Assembly (NCBI GenBank): GCA_009778055.1
Contig: WRKN01000103.1
Location: 1 to 8,485, forward strand
Reading direction: 5' to 3'
Source: Synergistaceae bacterium
Lineage (GTDB): Bacteria > Synergistota > Synergistia > Synergistales > Aminobacteriaceae
DNA: 8,485 bases
Under the pieces are notes generated by a model. That model worked only from the letters and a program-made list of their open reading frames with translations, did not search any database and was not told the DNA's origin. Shown here one piece after another: positions 7,017 to 8,485 of the stretch (positions within the stretch are counted from its first letter, which is position 1; the number at the start of each line of letters is the position of its first letter). Both the position numbers and the translations under genes were made by a program.

Positions 7017-7384
7017 CTCACGCCGAAATCCCAGATGACGCGCACCGCTTGCCGCGCCGCTTCGCCGGAACCCTCAACGAAGTAGGCGGTATAACGCTCC
7101 GATCTCAGGCCGGCCACTTTTTTCGGCAGAAGGCTCGCTCGGGCCAGAGGCCTGCCGCGGCGGTCGAGAAATATCATCGTCCCGCTGAACACCCTGTTTT
7201 CGGAAATGGTGTTCACTACGTCCAATTCGAGTTTTCTCCAAGCGTACACAAGATTTTCAAATCGAAAACCCGGCACTTTTTCGATATTTTTGTATCTGAC
7301 GGCGGCGTGCGCGGCCCCTGAAAACATCACAGCCAGAACAATCGCCGCAATAACACAAAAGGCGCGTTTTTTGCTTCTACACAC
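7013..7384 (-). CDS. Small exported protein of unknown function (123 residues)
   Basis: The start is GTG at 7384, 9 nt after AAGGGAG. A signal peptide covers residues 1-27 (basic CRSKKR, hydrophobic VIAAIVLAVMF, likely cleavage after AHA). The mature 96-residue domain is strand-rich: LELDVVNTISENRVFSGTMIFLD..GRPLARASLLPKKVAGLRSERYTAYF. That order, a short N-T-x-x-E turn, a D-x-x-G-R-P-L hairpin, then a late aromatic strand, is what FxLYD-like or other immunoglobulin-like extracytoplasmic domains look like, but the match is weak. The gene overlaps the upstream winged-helix gene by 8 bp and the downstream exported-protein gene by 4 bp, so the three are almost certainly translated from one mRNA. 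The two exported proteins may work together. Confidence 0.85.
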   Translation of the reverse strand: MCRSKKRAFCVIAAIVLAVMFSGAAHAAVRYKNIEKVPGFRFENLVYAWRKLELDVVNTISENRVFSGTMIFLDRRGRPLARASLLPKKVAGLRSERYTAYFVEGSGEAARQAVRVIWDFGVR

Positions 7385-7745
7385 AATCCACCTCTCCCTT
7401 CAAACAAGGACAAGCCTCCAGATTTTCGCCGCCGCCGCTTGTAAAGCGCACTGTCTCCACGCGTATTCTCCCCGAGCGGTGCAGATACGCCAGCAGCGAA
7501 AAAATCGTGCCCTCGCTCACCCCTATGGAACGCGCCAGCGCCGGAACGTCACACTCGCCTTTTTCCCCAACTTCGCGCAAAACCTGTTCGCCAATCAGGC
7601 TCAGCCATTGACCAAACATCTCCTGCATCTCCGGCGTGGCGTAACTCGCCATTTGGTTCGCGCGCAGGATGGAGTCAACCATTCTGGCCGTCAACAGGCG
7701 CTCGGTGTCGAGCACGTTCTTTATCTCAAGCGTAATATCCTCCAT
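7377..7745 (-). CDS. Winged-helix-like DNA-binding protein with C-terminal cysteines
   Basis: The 122-residue product has a helical N-terminal half (about 1-60, MEDITLEIKNVLDTERLL...) and a probable winged helix-turn-helix at about 66-101 (DVPALARSIGVSEGTIFSLL, then recognition-helix and wing residues HRSGRIRVETVRF). A short cysteine-bearing tail follows (C112, C114 and C121 in CPCLKGEVDC). The order fits a small regulator, perhaps metal- or redox-responsive, but no named family is clear. I chose ATG 7745 over the in-frame TTG at 7754, because TGAGGAGAG ends at 7755, leaving a normal distance to the ATG and none to the TTG. It is first in the operon and overlaps the next gene by 8 bp. It could autoregulate the operon. 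Confidence 0.75.
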   Translation of the reverse strand: MEDITLEIKNVLDTERLLTARMVDSILRANQMASYATPEMQEMFGQWLSLIGEQVLREVGEKGECDVPALARSIGVSEGTIFSLLAYLHRSGRIRVETVRFTSGGGENLEACPCLKGEVDCV

Positions 7746-7860
7746 AATAAACAACTCTCCTCAATTTTTCAAATAGTAAAAGACGGCCGGAAGTCATGCC
7801 CAGCATGGGGGTGCGGCGCATGAAAAATCTCGGGCGGAAGCGAGCCTATCTTCCTAGGGT
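7746..7860 (-). promoter_or_regulatory. Structured 5' leader of the wHTH-selD operon
   Basis: Between the putative promoter and the first ATG lies about 115 nt. On the minus strand GGAAG (7854-7850) can pair with either of two CTTCC segments (7840-7836 or 7793-7789), giving mutually exclusive folds. A separate CATGC-TGG-GCATG hairpin sits at 7807-7795, then GAGGAGAG (7762-7755) before the start. I do not recognise a known riboswitch class. A T-run (CTTTTACT) is too weak to be a sure attenuator. Confidence 0.3.
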
Positions 7861-7866
7861 AAGGTC

Positions 7867-7875
7867 ATTATATCA
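7867..7875 (-). promoter_or_regulatory. Extended -10 promoter for the leftward operon
   Basis: The minus strand reads TGATATAAT, a perfect TATAAT (7872-7867) with the extended TGn motif. No good -35 box lies 16-18 bp upstream (GCCTGT at 17 bp), which is usual for extended -10 promoters. It would start transcription near 7860, ahead of the five-gene run. Confidence 0.6.
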
Positions 7876-7960
7876 AAGAGCAGCCAAATACAGGCAGGGC
7901 AGAGGAGTTGGGTGATTCGGCGATGAATCCCAGTACCTTATCAAAGGCGAATATTCGTTC
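7874..7960. other. Spacer between divergent promoters
   Basis: No ORF or RNA gene is recognised between the leftward extended -10 and the rightward promoter at 7961. A short hairpin is possible: GATTC (7914-7918), loop GGCGAT, GAATC (7925-7929). It has no U-run. Confidence 0.5.
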
Positions 7961-7990
7961 TTGAAAAGATAGTGATTCTATGCTTATAAT
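7961..7990 (+). promoter_or_regulatory. Near-consensus sigma-70 promoter
   Basis: TTGAAA (7961-7966, 5 of 6), an 18-bp spacer and TATAAT (7985-7990, 6 of 6). Predicted start is near 7997, giving a leader of about 60 nt that ends in AGGAGG (8048-8053) ahead of the disrupted small gene. Confidence 0.7.
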
Positions 7991-8057
7991 TAAAAGTTAT
8001 TTTCTGAGCCGTTTAGCTTCATTAGGCGTTGACGGTAGCAGTTATATAGGAGGTAAA

Positions 8058-8266
8058 ATGAGAAATGAAGTTTACGATTTGGATGGTTTCCGATAGCATT
8101 TCTGTGTATTCAATTACACATTGACAATGTTAAAAGTCTTGAAGAGGCGGCAAATTATTTATCTACTATAAAGTGGATTAGAGGAGAGACAAAAGTAGGT
8201 GGTAGAAGTAGAAGTTTAATTATTTATACCGCTCATATTGTTTCAATTGAAACAGATTGTAGTTAA
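8058..8266 (+). pseudogene. Frame-disrupted small AT-rich gene
   Basis: A strong promoter and AGGAGG lead to ATG 8058, but that frame reads only MRNEVYDLDGFR before TAG at 8094. The coding-like frame is one base back: it is open from 8069 to TAA at 8264-8266 and contains IDNVKSLEEAANYLSTIKW and GGRSRSLIIYTAHIVSIETD, but has no good start codon. A third frame (ATG 8065, MKFTIWMVSDSISVYSIT) could also supply the N-terminus, ending at TGA near 8122. A one- or two-base indel between about 8069 and 8125 explains this. Base composition is about 32% G+C by hand count over 8041-8266, against about 67% at 8281-8340, so recent acquisition is likely. No classical -1 slippery heptamer is visible. I do not recognise the family. 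It ends 6 bp from the convergent ABC gene. Confidence 0.6.
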
Positions 8267-8272
8267 AGGTTC

Positions 8273-8485
8273 CTATGGCGTCGCGCTCGTCTGCTCCGCC
8301 ACAAGCTCCCGATAGAGTCCCCCCGCCGCCAGCATTTGCTTATGGGTTCCCCGCTGCGCGATTTTTCCGTACTCCATGACGATTATCTCGTCGCAGTCGC
8401 GGAAGGCGGACAATCTATGAGCCACCATGAGACACGCGCATCCCCTGCGCCTTATGTTGGTTATGATGGCTTCCTCCGTGATGGG
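8273..8485 (-). CDS. ABC transporter ATP-binding protein, C-terminal fragment
   Basis: Only the last 70 residues lie in the window; the rest is past the right edge. The fragment holds the H-loop of an ABC ATPase (LMVAHRLSAFRDCDEIIVM, with H23 of the fragment) and the usual tail YGKIAQRGTHKQMLAAGGLY. That ending is typical of exporter-type ATPases fused to a membrane domain. The R-R-R-G-C-x-C-L-M-V-A-H-R-L-S wording resembles NHLM/NHLP-type bacteriocin exporters in particular. That subfamily call is from memory and uncertain; lipid A or multidrug exporters also end this way. The stop is TAG at 8275-8273. Confidence 0.88.
   Translation of the reverse strand, partial: PITEEAIITNIRRRGCACLMVAHRLSAFRDCDEIIVMEYGKIAQRGTHKQMLAAGGLYRELVAEQTSATP

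Noticed and set aside
7780..7880. Rightward-strand small RNA (SRP RNA or similar) because of GGAAG elements
   Set aside because: The SRP core motif is not present, and the region is better explained as the leader of the leftward operon.
8058..8266. Programmed -1 frameshift joining the two frames of the small gene
   Set aside because: No X XXY YYZ slippery heptamer in the overlap and no evident downstream pseudoknot.
1..8485. CRISPR array, tRNA or rRNA genes, insertion sequence
   Set aside because: No regularly spaced repeats, no tRNA T-loop signature in the intergenic regions, and no transposase-like ORF on either strand.

Overview
The window looks like chromosomal DNA of an anaerobic, selenocysteine-using bacterium. 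Veg, an extended -10 promoter, strong AGGAGG-type ribosome binding sites and an asparaginase point to Firmicutes (Clostridia or Negativicutes) or Synergistota. The genes are moderately GC-rich, while one stretch at 8041-8266 is only about one third G+C. The assignment is inferred from gene content and style; no rRNA or other taxonomic marker is present.

Layout. Positions 1-526 hold no convincing gene. They contain a cluster of short palindromic repeats (about 202-346), an 8-bp tandem duplication and one doubtful 25-codon ORF. ligA (NAD+-dependent DNA ligase) runs leftward from 2557 to 527. Diverging from it are veg (2737-2970, with a terminator behind it) and a DUF1015-family gene (3082-4320). 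Converging on the DUF1015 gene, with only 7 bp between stop codons, is a leftward run of five tightly packed genes: a winged-helix protein (7745-7377), two small exported proteins (7384-7013 and 7016-6462), an L-asparaginase (6442-5432) and selD (5413-4328). Spacing ranges from an 8-bp overlap to 19 bp, so one operon is likely. It probably reads from an extended -10 promoter at 7867-7875 through a leader of about 115 nt.

The main result is that selD is longer than a conventional ORF call shows. The frame stays open upstream of the apparent start, passes through one TGA at 5350-5348, and reaches an ATG at 5413 with a ribosome binding site. The TGA falls on the catalytic Cys/Sec site of SelD (U-A-A-K), and a hairpin with the geometry of a bacterial SECIS element follows it 12 nt later. 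The gene should encode a 361-residue selenoprotein that makes the selenium donor needed for its own translation. The gene ends with an ordinary TGA stop.

Right end. An AT-rich segment (about 7930-8266) has a near-consensus rightward promoter and a strong ribosome binding site leading into a frame-disrupted small gene. This looks like a decayed horizontally acquired gene or a sequencing error. At 8273-8485 lies the C-terminus of a leftward ABC transporter ATPase, similar in style to peptide or bacteriocin exporters; its body lies beyond the window.
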